64,000 nt of DNA from Pelagimonas phthalicica (GCF_004364805.1 NZ_SOAP01000001.1:930001-994000), one strand, 5' to 3'. Counted from the stretch's first letter, positions 1-8,532 are shown. Translations and numbers: made by a program. Notes: generated by a model from the letters alone, not told the origin.

Positions 1-1
1 T

Positions 2-415
2 ATGACGCCGGTTTTGATTATTGTGACCATCGTGCCCACGCTGACCTTGACCGTGCGCCGCCTGCATGATGCCGGGCGGTCGGGCATGTGGTATTTTGTC
101 AATTCCATTCCGATTGTCGGACCGATCTGGCTGTTCGTGCTGTTGTGCCTGCCCTCGGAGAGTGAGGAAAACAAATGGGGTCAGCCGCCGAATGGGGCTG
201 GTGGCCCCTGGGCCGCGCCGCATGCGCGTGGGTTTGAGGGGCTTTCAGGTAAGGCCACTGAAACCGCCAGCGCGAGCAAACCTCACGATGCCCGTCAAGG
301 CTATGCAACCTTGCTAAAATTGCATCAGGAGCCCAGCGCAGAAGAGTTGGAAGCGCAACGCGCCCAGATCAGTGACTATTACCGGACGCGGGTTTTGGGG
401 CAGGCCAGTTCCTGA
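2..415 (+). CDS. DUF805 family membrane protein, 5' end at window edge
   Basis: C-terminal part, or nearly all, of a DUF805 inner-membrane protein. The window opens one base before an ATG, so the true start may lie upstream. The visible 137 residues begin with a hydrophobic segment (about 1-17), then the family hallmark RRLHDAGRSGMWYF (about 19-32), a second membrane segment (about 33-50) and NKWGQPP, which closes the DUF805 core. About 75 polar residues rich in Ala, Glu and Gln follow and are probably cytoplasmic. The family has no established function. The gene converges on gshA, with a repeat hairpin between the two stops. Confidence 0.75.
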   Translation: MTPVLIIVTIVPTLTLTVRRLHDAGRSGMWYFVNSIPIVGPIWLFVLLCLPSESEENKWGQPPNGAGGPWAAPHARGFEGLSGKATETASASKPHDARQGYATLLKLHQEPSAEELEAQRAQISDYYRTRVLGQASS

Positions 416-446
416 CCGCCCCGTTTGCGCGCTTTACAAGGCACGC

Positions 447-508
447 TTTGGGGCGCTGCCCCGTCCGCCAAGGCGGACTCCCCGGGATATTTGTGGCCCA
501 AAGAAACC
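447..508 (+). repeat. Dispersed stem-loop repeat, family 1, copy A
   Basis: Located between the convergent stops of the DUF805 gene and gshA. It has three parts: a palindrome GGGGCGCTGCCCC (450-462), a variable stem GTCCGCC-aa-GGCGGAC (463-478), and a constant tail CCCCGGGATATTT followed by GGCCCAAAGAAACC. The same architecture recurs at 57920-57985 (+), 25415-25478 (-) and, partly, 16093-16134 (-). Position and hairpin form suggest a bidirectional terminator or a mobile terminator-like repeat. Confidence 0.75.
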
Positions 509-519
509 GGGGGGTGGTT

Positions 520-1890
520 TTAATAGGAGTACTGCGCGTAGATCTGGCTGAGGTCGCCATTCCAGTCACCGTGATAATGCGCGAGCAATTCATCGGCGGG
601 GACCTGGCCGGTTTCCAGTGATTCCTTGAGCGCGTTCAGGAAGTGGGTTTCGTCCGGGACCAGCCCCCCTGCCCCGGGTTTGGCACGGGCCTTGAGACCG
701 GATTCGGAGATCGCCACAACTTCGCGCGCAAGGTCATGCATCTTGATGCCGTTGACCTCGGCCTGAAGCCCATCGACCGATGCCGCGACGCGCAGGGCTT
801 CGCGGGTTTCCGCATCCCAGTCTTTGGCAAGATCCCAGGCCGCATCCAGCGCGGATTGATCATAGGTCAGACCAACCCAGAAAGCGGGCAGCGCGCAAAG
901 GCGACGCCAGGGGCCGCCATCTGCCCCGCGCATTTCGATGAATTTCTTCACCCGCGCCTCAGGGAAGATCGTGGTCAGGTGGTCGGCCCAATCGGACAGA
1001 GTTGGGGTTTCGCCGGGCAGCGCGGGCAATTCGCCCTTGAGGAAATCGCGGAAGGATTGGCCCAGCGCGTTGATATATTCGCCATTGCGATAGACGAAAT
1101 ACATCGGCACATCGAGCGCGTAGTCGACCCAGGCCTCAAAGCCGAATCCGTCTTCGAACACGAATGGCAGCATGCCGGTGCGCGAAGCATCGAGATCGCG
1201 CCAGATCCGCGAGCGCCAGCTTTTGTGACCGTTTGGCTTGCCTTCGGTAAAGGGCGAGTTGGCGAACAGCGCGGTGGCCACGGGCTGCAAGGCCAGGGCG
1301 ACGCGCATTTTCTGCACCATGTCGACCTCGGAGGCGAAGTCGAGATTAACCTGCACGGTGCAGGTGCGATACATCATGGATTTGCCAAGGGTGCCCACCT
1401 TGTCCATGTAATCTGTCATGAGGCGATAGCGGCCCTTGGGCATGACCGGCATCTGCTCATGTGTCCAGATCGGAGCACCGCCAAGGCCGATGAAGCCGAC
1501 GCCGATCTGATCCGCGATGTCTTTGACATCGACCAGATGCGCGTTCACCTCGTCGCAGGTCTGGTGAATGGTTTCCAGCGGCGCACCGGACAGTTCCAGC
1601 TGGCCACCGGGTTCGAGCGAGATATTGGCCCCATCTTTGGTCAGGCCAATGATATTTCCCGCCTCTTCCAGCGGGGCCCAGCCATGGCGGTCGCGCAGCG
1701 CTTCGAGCACAGCTTTGATCGAGCGTTCGCCCTCATAGGGCAAGGGTTTATGGGTGTCGCGGCAATAGCCGAACTTTTCATGTTCGGTGCCGATGCGCCA
1801 ATCCTCTTTGGGCTTGCAGCCCGAAGACAGGTATTCCGCCAATTGTTCATGGCGCTCGATGGGACCGCCGCCGGATTGAGGGATGGACAT
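520..1890 (-). CDS. gshA: Glutamate-cysteine ligase, plant/alphaproteobacterial type
   Basis: Catalyses ATP-dependent ligation of L-glutamate and L-cysteine to gamma-glutamylcysteine, the first step of glutathione synthesis, in the cytoplasm. The 456-residue length and the motifs RIGTEHEKFGY near residue 33, SLEPGGQLELSGAP near 92-105 and EMRGADGGPW are those of the plant-type GshA found in alphaproteobacteria. Start chosen at 1890 because GGAGAGCCC lies just upstream. The frame stays open to a TTG at 1980, but that extension runs into the palindromic element at 1923-2191 and lacks family similarity. The element therefore sits in the gshA promoter region and could influence its expression. 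Confidence 0.93.
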   Translation of the reverse strand: MSIPQSGGGPIERHEQLAEYLSSGCKPKEDWRIGTEHEKFGYCRDTHKPLPYEGERSIKAVLEALRDRHGWAPLEEAGNIIGLTKDGANISLEPGGQLELSGAPLETIHQTCDEVNAHLVDVKDIADQIGVGFIGLGGAPIWTHEQMPVMPKGRYRLMTDYMDKVGTLGKSMMYRTCTVQVNLDFASEVDMVQKMRVALALQPVATALFANSPFTEGKPNGHKSWRSRIWRDLDASRTGMLPFVFEDGFGFEAWVDYALDVPMYFVYRNGEYINALGQSFRDFLKGELPALPGETPTLSDWADHLTTIFPEARVKKFIEMRGADGGPWRRLCALPAFWVGLTYDQSALDAAWDLAKDWDAETREALRVAASVDGLQAEVNGIKMHDLAREVVAISESGLKARAKPGAGGLVPDETHFLNALKESLETGQVPADELLAHYHGDWNGDLSQIYAQYSY

Positions 1891-1922
1891 GGGCTCTCCG
1901 CCTGTTAGTGCCGCCTTGGATG

Positions 1923-2191
1923 TTAGGGTCAGGATGCATTGATTTGGTGCCTCTGGTTTGCCTGACTTAGGCCCTGACAAGGCACATCGGCACAGAAATA
2001 CTGGTTGTATTTCAAGGCGATGAAACGCAGGTCAGGGGCTAAGTCAGGCAAATCTTGCAGACGCAGGAAGCGCTGCAAAGCAGCGGCCTTGACCGCTTGA
2101 AATTGACCCTGCCAGTTCCTGCGCGTCCAAAACCTCTGCTTTTTTGCCCTTCCTGCGCCAGTGGCACCAAATCAATGCATCCTGACCCTAA
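1923..2191. mobile_element. Insertion-like element with nested inverted repeats (269 bp)
   Basis: Perfect 29-bp terminal inverted repeats lie at 1923-1951 and 2163-2191. Inside them is a second inverted repeat of 22 bp with one mismatch (1957-1978 and 2031-2052). No transposase reading frame is present and I see no clear target-site duplication. Size and structure fit a non-autonomous MITE or an internally deleted IS. It occupies most of the 326-base gap between gshA and the next gene, both transcribed leftward. It thus separates gshA from the stop of its upstream neighbour. Confidence 0.7.
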
Positions 2192-2216
2192 GCCATGAGG
2201 CGAATGTCAGGCGGTG

Positions 2217-2747
2217 TCAATGCACCCGGTTTACCGATGTTTGCACAGAGGGCTTGCGCCAGATCACATAGCTGTGTGGTTCGGTGGCGGACATGGCGCG
2301 AATGGCGGCTTCAAAATCTGCGCCGGGAAGGGCCGAGAGCATGTCGAAAATGGCATCGGTTCCGGCGGCGTCGATGGGGATGGCCAGGGTGCCCTCTTCG
2401 CCGACGAAAACCCATTGCACCGCCATCATGTCCAGCACATCAACCGTGACGCGCCAGAGCCCGTCAACCGACAAGGCCCCGCCCCCGGTGGGCGAGAAAT
2501 AGCTGATCTGGCGCTCGGTGATCTGGACAAGGCCCAGCCCGTCCTCGTCATGGGCAAAGCGGGCGCGGCGAATGCCGCTGGCACAGAGAAACGCCCCCAA
2601 AACGGCGAGGAAATAGCCGATCCAATGCAGCAGGCCACCGCCGGTGAAAAACGCCCAATAGAGCCCCAGTGCGCTGATGGCGGCACCGGTCATGGCTTCG
2701 CTCCAACGCGACAGGGCCTTGGCGGCTTCGGGGCGGATCAGGGCCAT
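2217..2747 (-). CDS. Conserved hypothetical membrane protein
   Basis: Protein of 176 residues that I do not recognise as a named family. Residues about 15-60 hold two hydrophobic segments (ISALGLYWAFFTGGGLLHW and YFLAVLGAFLCASGI), consistent with a hairpin in the inner membrane. The remaining 110 residues look like a soluble domain alternating beta strands (LVQITERQISYFSPTGGGA) with a helical end. Start at 2747 chosen because AAGGAAAC precedes it; a longer frame to 2873 lacks a binding site. It lies upstream of gshA on the same strand, so co-transcription is possible unless the element between them terminates transcription. Confidence 0.6.
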   Translation of the reverse strand: MALIRPEAAKALSRWSEAMTGAAISALGLYWAFFTGGGLLHWIGYFLAVLGAFLCASGIRRARFAHDEDGLGLVQITERQISYFSPTGGGALSVDGLWRVTVDVLDMMAVQWVFVGEEGTLAIPIDAAGTDAIFDMLSALPGADFEAAIRAMSATEPHSYVIWRKPSVQTSVNRVH

Positions 2748-3036
2748 GGGGTTTCCTTTGGCTTGGCGGGTTGTGTGACTGACATTAAGGGCGCGCTGAC
2801 CGGGTTCACAAGGCGGATTTTTCCAGCGGCCCCGAGGGTTTGGGGCGGATGACGGAAAATAACGGCAGTTCAATTAAGGTTGTTTTGAATGTGAGCCACC
2901 CCTGTCACAGATATCGAAGCACCGGCGGGCAACACATTTCGAACCGTCACAAGCGTCAATTTTCCGGCGCGCGATGAAATCTGACTGTCACGCGCATATT
3001 CCTGCAGATGGCAGACCCACATACAAAGGGACCAAC

Positions 3037-3516
3037 ATGTCCATTATCAAATCCTTCATCGGCGGTGTCGCCGTTTCTGTTGCCCTCGCATCCTCTGTTT
3101 TGGCTGCTGGCTTTGACGTCAATGCCACCACCACAGGCCTGGCTTTGCGCGGCTATGACCCCGTTGCCTATTTCACTGATGGCGCGCCAACACCGGGTGA
3201 TTTCCAGATCACTGCTGTCTATAACGACGCGACCTACCGTTTTTCTTCTGAGGAAAACAAAGCCAAATTCGAAGCCAATCCAGAGGCTTATGCCCCGGCC
3301 TATGGCGGCTATTGCGCCTTTGGCACGGCCATGGGTTTCAAATTTGACGGCGACCCGGAAGTCTGGAAAATCGTCGACAACAAGCTGTATCTGAACCTGT
3401 CACCGGCTGTGCAGGAACGTTGGGACGGCAATATCCCCGGCTTTATCCAGGATGCGAACGGCAAATGGGATGACATCGTTGATGCCGACCCGGCTGTACT
3501 GCTGGCGGATCAGTAA
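3037..3516 (+). CDS. Exported YHS domain protein
   Basis: Protein of 159 residues with a clear signal peptide (residues 1-22, ending SSVLAAG), so it acts in the periplasm. The mature part carries a YHS-type domain: LRGYDPVAYFTDGAPTPG near 34-51, YRFSSEENKAKFEANPEAY near 64-82 and GGYCAFGTAMG near 86-96. YHS domains are thought to bind metal through the Cys/His region; here one Cys is visible (YCAFG). The ATG at 3037 is preferred over 2974 because it places the signal peptide at the N-terminus. Physiological role unknown. Confidence 0.8.
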   Translation: MSIIKSFIGGVAVSVALASSVLAAGFDVNATTTGLALRGYDPVAYFTDGAPTPGDFQITAVYNDATYRFSSEENKAKFEANPEAYAPAYGGYCAFGTAMGFKFDGDPEVWKIVDNKLYLNLSPAVQERWDGNIPGFIQDANGKWDDIVDADPAVLLADQ

Positions 3517-3531
3517 CCTCAGTTTCGGGGA

Positions 3532-3556
3532 GATAGCCCGCCTTTGGTGGGCTATC
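3532..3556. terminator. Bidirectional terminator-like hairpin
   Basis: An 11-bp stem (GATAGCCCGCC with GGTGGGCTATC, one G-T pair) and a TTT loop lie between the convergent YHS and acetyltransferase genes and overlap the last codons of the latter. No long T-run follows on either strand. Confidence 0.55.
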
Positions 3557-4415
3557 GCATTCTGGCCGGGTTTGGCTGCGGGGTGACCGCGGTTGGTTTG
3601 GCCAGAATCGCCACCCTGAAATCACCAACCTTTTGAAATCCGATTGCCTCATAGGCCCGCGCTGCCGGGGGGTTATTGGCAAAGAGGATCGCGGTTTTGG
3701 CCCCATCATCCCGCGCCTCTTGCAAAAGCGCCGTGGTAACGCGCCGCCCCAGCCCCTTTTGACGCTGATCCTGAGGCACGAACACACCACCCACCTGCAC
3801 ATAATCGGCCACGCTGGCATTGACGGCCGCCATGGCCACGGGTTGTCCCCCGCGCAAGAATAGCCGGATGGATTGGGTGTCCACCGCCATTTGCGCCCGG
3901 TCGCGGGCCGGTTGGGCGACGTTATCTTGTGTGTTTTGCTGGGTATCGACCAGATAGCCCGAGAACCAATCAACCAAAAGCTCCAGATCTTGCGGCTGAG
4001 GCGCGCGCATGGGCAGCCTGCCCGCTGGCAAATGCGCAAGATCGAGACGGTAGAGCGGCTCGGCATGGTTGAGCTGATAGCGGGCGGTGTTCAGCCCGAG
4101 GGCAGTCAACGCTTGTACGACCTGATTGTCCGGGCCGGTCATGCCAAGGGCGCGTTCCTGATCAAGAATTTGGGCAAAGGCGGCAAAGGCCTCGGGCGGG
4201 CAATTGGGAGCCTGAACCAGAAGAAAGCCGGAGACCGTTGCGCCAAACACCCCCTGCATCTCGCCCCAGATGTAGAAACGGGTGCCATGGCGGTGGTCGC
4301 GCTCATCCGTGCCATGGGCGGCCAGATTGCTGCGCAGGAACATGGAGCTTTCGGCATGGTGAGCCAGGAAGGCGTCGAGGGCTGCAACGTCTTGGGCGGT
4401 TGCCAAACGCAACAT
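3552..4415 (-). CDS. GNAT family N-acetyltransferase
   Basis: Predicted acyl-CoA-dependent N-acyltransferase of 287 residues; substrate unknown. The C-terminal third carries the GNAT core, with acetyl-CoA motif A VGGVFVPQDQRQKGLGRRV (QKGLGR loop) near residues 212-230, followed by ILFANNPPAARAYEAIGFQKVGDF-type strands that end the fold. The N-terminal 150 residues form an additional, more divergent domain, so this is longer than a minimal GNAT (about 150 residues). The start lies one base after the rsmE stop, so the two are probably translationally coupled. Confidence 0.8.
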   Translation of the reverse strand: MLRLATAQDVAALDAFLAHHAESSMFLRSNLAAHGTDERDHRHGTRFYIWGEMQGVFGATVSGFLLVQAPNCPPEAFAAFAQILDQERALGMTGPDNQVVQALTALGLNTARYQLNHAEPLYRLDLAHLPAGRLPMRAPQPQDLELLVDWFSGYLVDTQQNTQDNVAQPARDRAQMAVDTQSIRLFLRGGQPVAMAAVNASVADYVQVGGVFVPQDQRQKGLGRRVTTALLQEARDDGAKTAILFANNPPAARAYEAIGFQKVGDFRVAILAKPTAVTPQPNPARMR

Positions 4416-4416
4416 G

Positions 4417-5178
4417 TTACCAATCTCCGAAACGGGTTTGCCAAAGGGTCATGGCCGCAATCGCCGCGGTGTCAGCGCGCAAAATACGTGGGCCGAGGCT
4501 GAGAATATGGGTATTGGGAAGCGCGCGTAATTTGGCGCGCTCGGCTGGGGCAAACCCGCCTTCGGGGCCGATCAGGATGGCCCAACCGGCATCAGGCGCG
4601 GCCCCGTCGCCCGGCCCGCCATGCGCCCCGGTCTCTGTATTATCGGCAGTATTGTCGGCAGTGGCTTCGTCACAAAACAGGATCTGGCGGTCTGAAAGCT
4701 GGTCCAGCAAAGCGTCAAAGCGGATCAGCGGAGCCAATTCGGGCACATAAGTGGCGCGACATTGCTCGGCTGCCTCGACGGCATGGGCCTGCAAGCGGTC
4801 CTGGCGGATGCGTTCGGAATTTGTGAACTCGGTCTGCATCGGCACAATGCGCCGCGCGCCCATTTCGACCGATTTTTCAACGATAAAATCGGTGCGGGAT
4901 TTTTTGATCGGGGCAAAGCAAAGCCAAAGGTCCGGTGGCAAGGTTTGGGGAGCGGTTTGCTCTGAACATTCCAAAGTGCCGCCACGCTTGCCCGCCTCGA
5001 CCACCTCGGCGCGCCATTCGCCATCCGTGCCGTTGAACAGGGCGACGGGCGATCCGCTGCTCAGACGCATGACGCCAAAAAGATAGTGCGCCTGCGCACG
5101 CGTCAGCGTGACGGCTTGTCCCGGACCCAAGGGGTGCTCTACATAAAGGCGGATTTTCGGCTTCATGAGGCGCAGCAT
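4417..5178 (-). CDS. rsmE: 16S rRNA m3U1498 methyltransferase RsmE
   Basis: SPOUT-family methyltransferase that methylates N3 of U1498 in 16S rRNA using SAM. The 253 residues show an N-terminal PUA-like part (HYLFGVMRLSSG near 31-42), KSRTDFIVEKSVEMGARRIVP near 95-115, and the knotted SAM site ILIGPEGGFAPAE plus SLGPRILRADTAAIAA near the C-terminus. A Gly/Asp-rich insert (TADNTADNTETGAHGGPGDG) near 175-195 is unusual. The ATG at 5178 abuts the ubiA ATG on the other strand inside one CATATG. A downstream ATG at 5166 (MKPKIRLYV) is an alternative start. Neither has a strong ribosome-binding site. Confidence 0.9.
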   Translation of the reverse strand: MLRLMKPKIRLYVEHPLGPGQAVTLTRAQAHYLFGVMRLSSGSPVALFNGTDGEWRAEVVEAGKRGGTLECSEQTAPQTLPPDLWLCFAPIKKSRTDFIVEKSVEMGARRIVPMQTEFTNSERIRQDRLQAHAVEAAEQCRATYVPELAPLIRFDALLDQLSDRQILFCDEATADNTADNTETGAHGGPGDGAAPDAGWAILIGPEGGFAPAERAKLRALPNTHILSLGPRILRADTAAIAAMTLWQTRFGDW

Positions 5179-6159
5179 ATGACCGGTTCAGACCAGACAC
5201 CAGAGGCAGAAGCCCCCGAAGCAGAAGGACAAGTTGCCGACGCTGTCAAAGGCAATTGGGTCGACACGCTGGCCCCGGCCCCGCTGCGCCCCTATCTGCG
5301 CCTCAGCCGGGCAGATCGCCCCATCGGGTCTTGGCTGTTGCTGTTGCCTTGCTGGTGGGGGTTGCTGCTGGCGATGATCAGTGACGGGCAAATGCGGCTG
5401 TTTGATCTGTGGATTTTTGTCGGCTGCGCCATTGGTGCGGTGTTGATGCGCGGTGCAGGTTGCACCTGGAACGACATCACCGACCGCGATTTTGACGGCA
5501 AGGTGGAACGCACCGCCTCGCGCCCGATCCCGTCGGGGCAGGTTAGTGTGAAACAGGCGCTGGCCTGGGCGGCGCTGCAATGCCTGATCTCTTTTGCCAT
5601 TTTGCTGACCTTTCCGCCCATGGCGATCCTGCTGGGGGTGGTGTCGCTGGTGCCGGTGGCGATCTATCCCTTTGCCAAACGTTTTACCTGGTGGCCTCAG
5701 GTGTTTCTGGGTGTGGCCTTTAACTGGGGGGCGTTGCTGGCCTGGACCGCGCATACTGGCAGCCTGAGCCTGCCGGCGGTCATGCTGTACTTGGCCGGCA
5801 TGGCCTGGACGCTGTTTTACGACACGATTTATGCCCATCAAGACACCGAAGATGACGCGTTGATCGGAGTGAAATCCACCGCGCGCCTGTTTGCCGAGGA
5901 TACGCCGAAATACCTGGCCTGGTTCCTGGTTATCACTGTGGCCCTGATGGGAATCGCCGTGATTGCTGCCGCGCCAGATGGGGAAATCCTGCAAATGGTC
6001 ATTCTGTTGGTCGGGCCTTGGGCGATGGGCTGGCATTTGATGTGGCAGCTGCGTCGCCTGAAACTGGACGATAGCGCGAGATTGCTGGAACTGTTTCGCG
6101 CAAACCGCGATGCGGGCCTGATCCCTGTGCTATTTTTCGCCGCTGCGCTCTTCGCCTGA
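5179..6159 (+). CDS. ubiA: 4-hydroxybenzoate polyprenyltransferase
   Basis: Integral-membrane prenyltransferase that attaches the polyprenyl tail to 4-hydroxybenzoate in ubiquinone synthesis. The 326 residues have about eight hydrophobic segments. The two Asp-rich motifs that bind Mg-diphosphate are visible: NDITDRDFDGKVERTASRP near residue 99 and YDTIYAHQDTEDDALIGVKS near 215. Start chosen at 5179 because GAGG lies about nine bases upstream and because a start at 5086 would overlap rsmE by 93 bases. About 45 polar, acidic residues precede the first membrane segment, longer than in many homologues. Confidence 0.93.
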   Translation: MTGSDQTPEAEAPEAEGQVADAVKGNWVDTLAPAPLRPYLRLSRADRPIGSWLLLLPCWWGLLLAMISDGQMRLFDLWIFVGCAIGAVLMRGAGCTWNDITDRDFDGKVERTASRPIPSGQVSVKQALAWAALQCLISFAILLTFPPMAILLGVVSLVPVAIYPFAKRFTWWPQVFLGVAFNWGALLAWTAHTGSLSLPAVMLYLAGMAWTLFYDTIYAHQDTEDDALIGVKSTARLFAEDTPKYLAWFLVITVALMGIAVIAAAPDGEILQMVILLVGPWAMGWHLMWQLRRLKLDDSARLLELFRANRDAGLIPVLFFAAALFA

Positions 6160-6223
6160 TTGCGCATAGGGTTAACCTTGCGTATCAACGCCTAAGACTG
6201 AAATTACGGGATCAACAGCGTCA

Positions 6224-8176
6224 ATGCGCCTTTCCTCGATCTTTACCTTTGGCGGAACCTTCGCCGCAGCAGGCGCCGTGAGCTTGGTCAGTGCATATTT
6301 TTCCGCCGGAGTGATTGAAACAGCGTCGAAAGCTGACGTTCTGCGCGAGCTGGATCTGGCGGGGCTGAGTTGGGCCGAGGTGGACACCAACGGCTTGCAG
6401 GTCTTTCTGATCGGCACCGCCCCGGATGAGGCCGCGCGCTTTCAGGCCCTGTCCACTGCTGGTGGCGTTGTGGACGCGGCCCGTGTGATCGACCAGATGC
6501 TGGTGGAAGAACCCGATGACCTGGCTCCACCGGATTTCTCAATCGAAATTCTGCGCAATGATGCCGGGGTTTCCGCAATCGGCCTGATCCCGTCATCGAC
6601 CAACCGCGAAGAACTGATCGAAGGCTTTGCCGCTTTGGCCGGCGATGGCGAAGTGTCAGACCTGCTGGGTGTCGCAGAGTTCAAAACGCCAGACGGCTGG
6701 GATGCCTCACTGGAATTTGCCCTATCGGCCCTGCGCGATCTGCCACGCTCGCAAATCTCGGTCGGGCCGGATCGGGTTGCGATCAAGGCTATGGCGGAAA
6801 GCGATGAACATCGCCGCCGGATCGAAAGCGGTCTGGCACGACGCGTGCCGGATTCGATTGCCCTGACCCTGGAATTGTCGGCCCCGCGCCCGGTGATCTC
6901 GCCCTTTACCCTGCGCTTTGTCATCGATGAGGATGGCGCGCATTTTGACGCCTGTTCAGCCGATACCGAAGAGGCCAGCAAGCGCATTCTGAAAGCCGCC
7001 GCCGAGGCAGGTCTGGATGGCAAATCATCCTGCACATTGGGCCTTGGCGTTCCGTCGCGTCGCTGGGCCGACGCGGTGGTGCTGGCGATTTCGAAACTGG
7101 CAGAGCTCAAGGGCAGCTCGGTCACCTTTACCAATGCCGATATCTCTCTGGTTGCCCCCGAAGGCACCAGCCAGGCGCTGTTTGACCGCGTGGTTGGCGA
7201 GTTGGAAAGCACCCTGCCCGGCGTCTTTGCCCTGCACGCAGTTCTGCCCAAAGCACCGGAACAATCCGCCGAAGGCCCGCCCGATTTCACAGCAACACTC
7301 AGCCCCGAGGGCAAGGTACAGTTGCGCGGCCGCGTGGCCTCGGAAGTTGCGCGTCAGACCATGGACAGTTATGCCCGCGCGCGCTTTGGCTCCGAAGATG
7401 TCTATACCGCCGCCCGCGTGGCCGAAGGTCTGCCAAGCGATTGGCAGGTGCGCACGCTGGCCGGGCTCGAAGTGCTGTCGAGCCTTGTGAATGGGGCCGT
7501 GACAGTGACGCCTGACAATGTGGCCGTGTCGGGCAAGACTGGCAATCCCAATGCCAGCGCCGATATCGCCCAGCTTTTGGCCGCCAAACTGGGCGACGCG
7601 GCTGAGTTTGAGATCAACGTTGAATATGTCAAACAGCTTGACCCGCTGCTCGGCCTGCCAACGCCAGAGGAATGTGAGGCCCAGATCGTCGAGATCATCG
7701 GCAGCCGCAAGATTTCCTTTGAACCGGGCTCGGCCACGCTGGATGCATCAGCCAAGGACATCATGGATGAGCTGGCGGACCTGTTGAAGAAATGTGGTGA
7801 CATCCCGCTTGAGATCGGTGGCCACACGGACAGCCAGGGCCGTGAATCGATGAACCAGAAGCTGAGCCAGGACCGCGCGCAATCGGTTCTCGAAGCGCTG
7901 CGCGGGCGTTTGGTTCCGGTCAAATCCTACACGGTCACCGGCTATGGCGAAGCCAATCCGATTGCCGATAACGACACTGAAGAAGGCCGCGAGGCCAACC
8001 GTCGCATTACCTTTACCCTGCTAAAGGCCGAAGAAGAGCCGGTCGCAGAGGAGGACGTTGCTGAGGGTGCCGAGGCCCCTGCCGCAGCGGATGGTGCAGA
8101 AGCGGATGCTGCGCCTTCGGACGACAAAGAAGAAGAAGCCGAGGCAAAGCCGGCAGAGGGGACAAACGATGGATAG
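6224..8176 (+). CDS. OmpA family protein with BON-like modules
   Basis: Protein of 650 residues, probably anchored by one N-terminal membrane segment (about 9-30) and facing the periplasm. Residues 40-470 contain repeated alpha/beta modules resembling BON domains (for example GLQVFLIGTAPDEAARFQ). Residues about 500-605 form an OmpA-type peptidoglycan-binding domain with ISFEPGSATLD, IGGHTDSQGRESMNQKLSQDRA and the closing NRRITF. An acidic Ala/Glu/Asp-rich tail of about 45 residues ends the protein. The stop overlaps the next gene by eight bases. A second protein of similar plan is encoded at 48840-50945. Role inferred: envelope-cell wall linkage. Confidence 0.85.
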   Translation: MRLSSIFTFGGTFAAAGAVSLVSAYFSAGVIETASKADVLRELDLAGLSWAEVDTNGLQVFLIGTAPDEAARFQALSTAGGVVDAARVIDQMLVEEPDDLAPPDFSIEILRNDAGVSAIGLIPSSTNREELIEGFAALAGDGEVSDLLGVAEFKTPDGWDASLEFALSALRDLPRSQISVGPDRVAIKAMAESDEHRRRIESGLARRVPDSIALTLELSAPRPVISPFTLRFVIDEDGAHFDACSADTEEASKRILKAAAEAGLDGKSSCTLGLGVPSRRWADAVVLAISKLAELKGSSVTFTNADISLVAPEGTSQALFDRVVGELESTLPGVFALHAVLPKAPEQSAEGPPDFTATLSPEGKVQLRGRVASEVARQTMDSYARARFGSEDVYTAARVAEGLPSDWQVRTLAGLEVLSSLVNGAVTVTPDNVAVSGKTGNPNASADIAQLLAAKLGDAAEFEINVEYVKQLDPLLGLPTPEECEAQIVEIIGSRKISFEPGSATLDASAKDIMDELADLLKKCGDIPLEIGGHTDSQGRESMNQKLSQDRAQSVLEALRGRLVPVKSYTVTGYGEANPIADNDTEEGREANRRITFTLLKAEEEPVAEEDVAEGAEAPAAADGAEADAAPSDDKEEEAEAKPAEGTNDG

Positions 8177-8498
8177 AACACAATTCATCATAGTGACGGC
8201 CGTCATTCTTTTTGTGGCCTTTTGTCTGGGCTGGTTTGCCCATTGGCTGTTGCACCGTTTTACCCGCGTCAGTCAGGCCGATATGGATCAGCTCGAACGC
8301 ATGAGCCAGGAACTGCATGAGGCCGAAGAAACCCGCGATCAGGCGATCACCTATCTGCAACAGCGCGAGGCCGAGTTGACCAACCAGTTGGCCCAGACCG
8401 AAGCCGAGCTGTCCGCCGCCATGGACGGGCTGCGCGAAGCCCGCCAAGAGGCCGAAGAAATGCGCGCCTATGTGGAACGGGTGCAGCAAAACGGCTAA
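8169..8498 (+). CDS. Small membrane-anchored coiled-coil protein
   Basis: Protein of 109 residues: one membrane helix (IVTAVILFVAFCLGWFAHWLL, about 7-27) followed by a long charged helix from about 35 to 105, rich in Glu, Gln and Ala with heptad spacing (coiled coil). The ATG at 8169 overlaps the stop of the OmpA-family gene by eight bases, so the two are almost certainly translated together, and a shared envelope complex is plausible. I do not recognise a named family. Upstream in-frame starts at 8058 would only read through the acidic tail of the preceding gene. Confidence 0.7.
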   Translation: MDRTQFIIVTAVILFVAFCLGWFAHWLLHRFTRVSQADMDQLERMSQELHEAEETRDQAITYLQQREAELTNQLAQTEAELSAAMDGLREARQEAEEMRAYVERVQQNG

Positions 8499-8507
8499 TG
8501 GAGCCGC

Positions 8508-8532
8508 CGCGCCCCTTTTCAGCCGGGGCGCG
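8508..8532. terminator. GC-rich hairpin downstream of the OmpA operon
   Basis: An eight-bp stem CGCGCCCC / GGGGCGCG with a nine-base loop lies ten bases after the small coiled-coil gene. There is no T-run after it, so it may be an RNA-stabilising hairpin rather than a full terminator. Confidence 0.4.

Noticed and set aside
643-1908. 421-residue open frame on the plus strand
   Set aside because: Antisense shadow of gshA; the minus frame has clear GshA motifs, and this one has no recognisable domain or ribosome-binding site.
1891-1980. N-terminal extension of GshA from a TTG start
   Set aside because: It reads into the palindromic element; the ATG at 1890 has a good ribosome-binding site and the family N-terminus.
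1923-2191. Truncated transposase gene inside the palindromic element
   Set aside because: No frame longer than a few dozen codons and no DDE-type motif in either strand.
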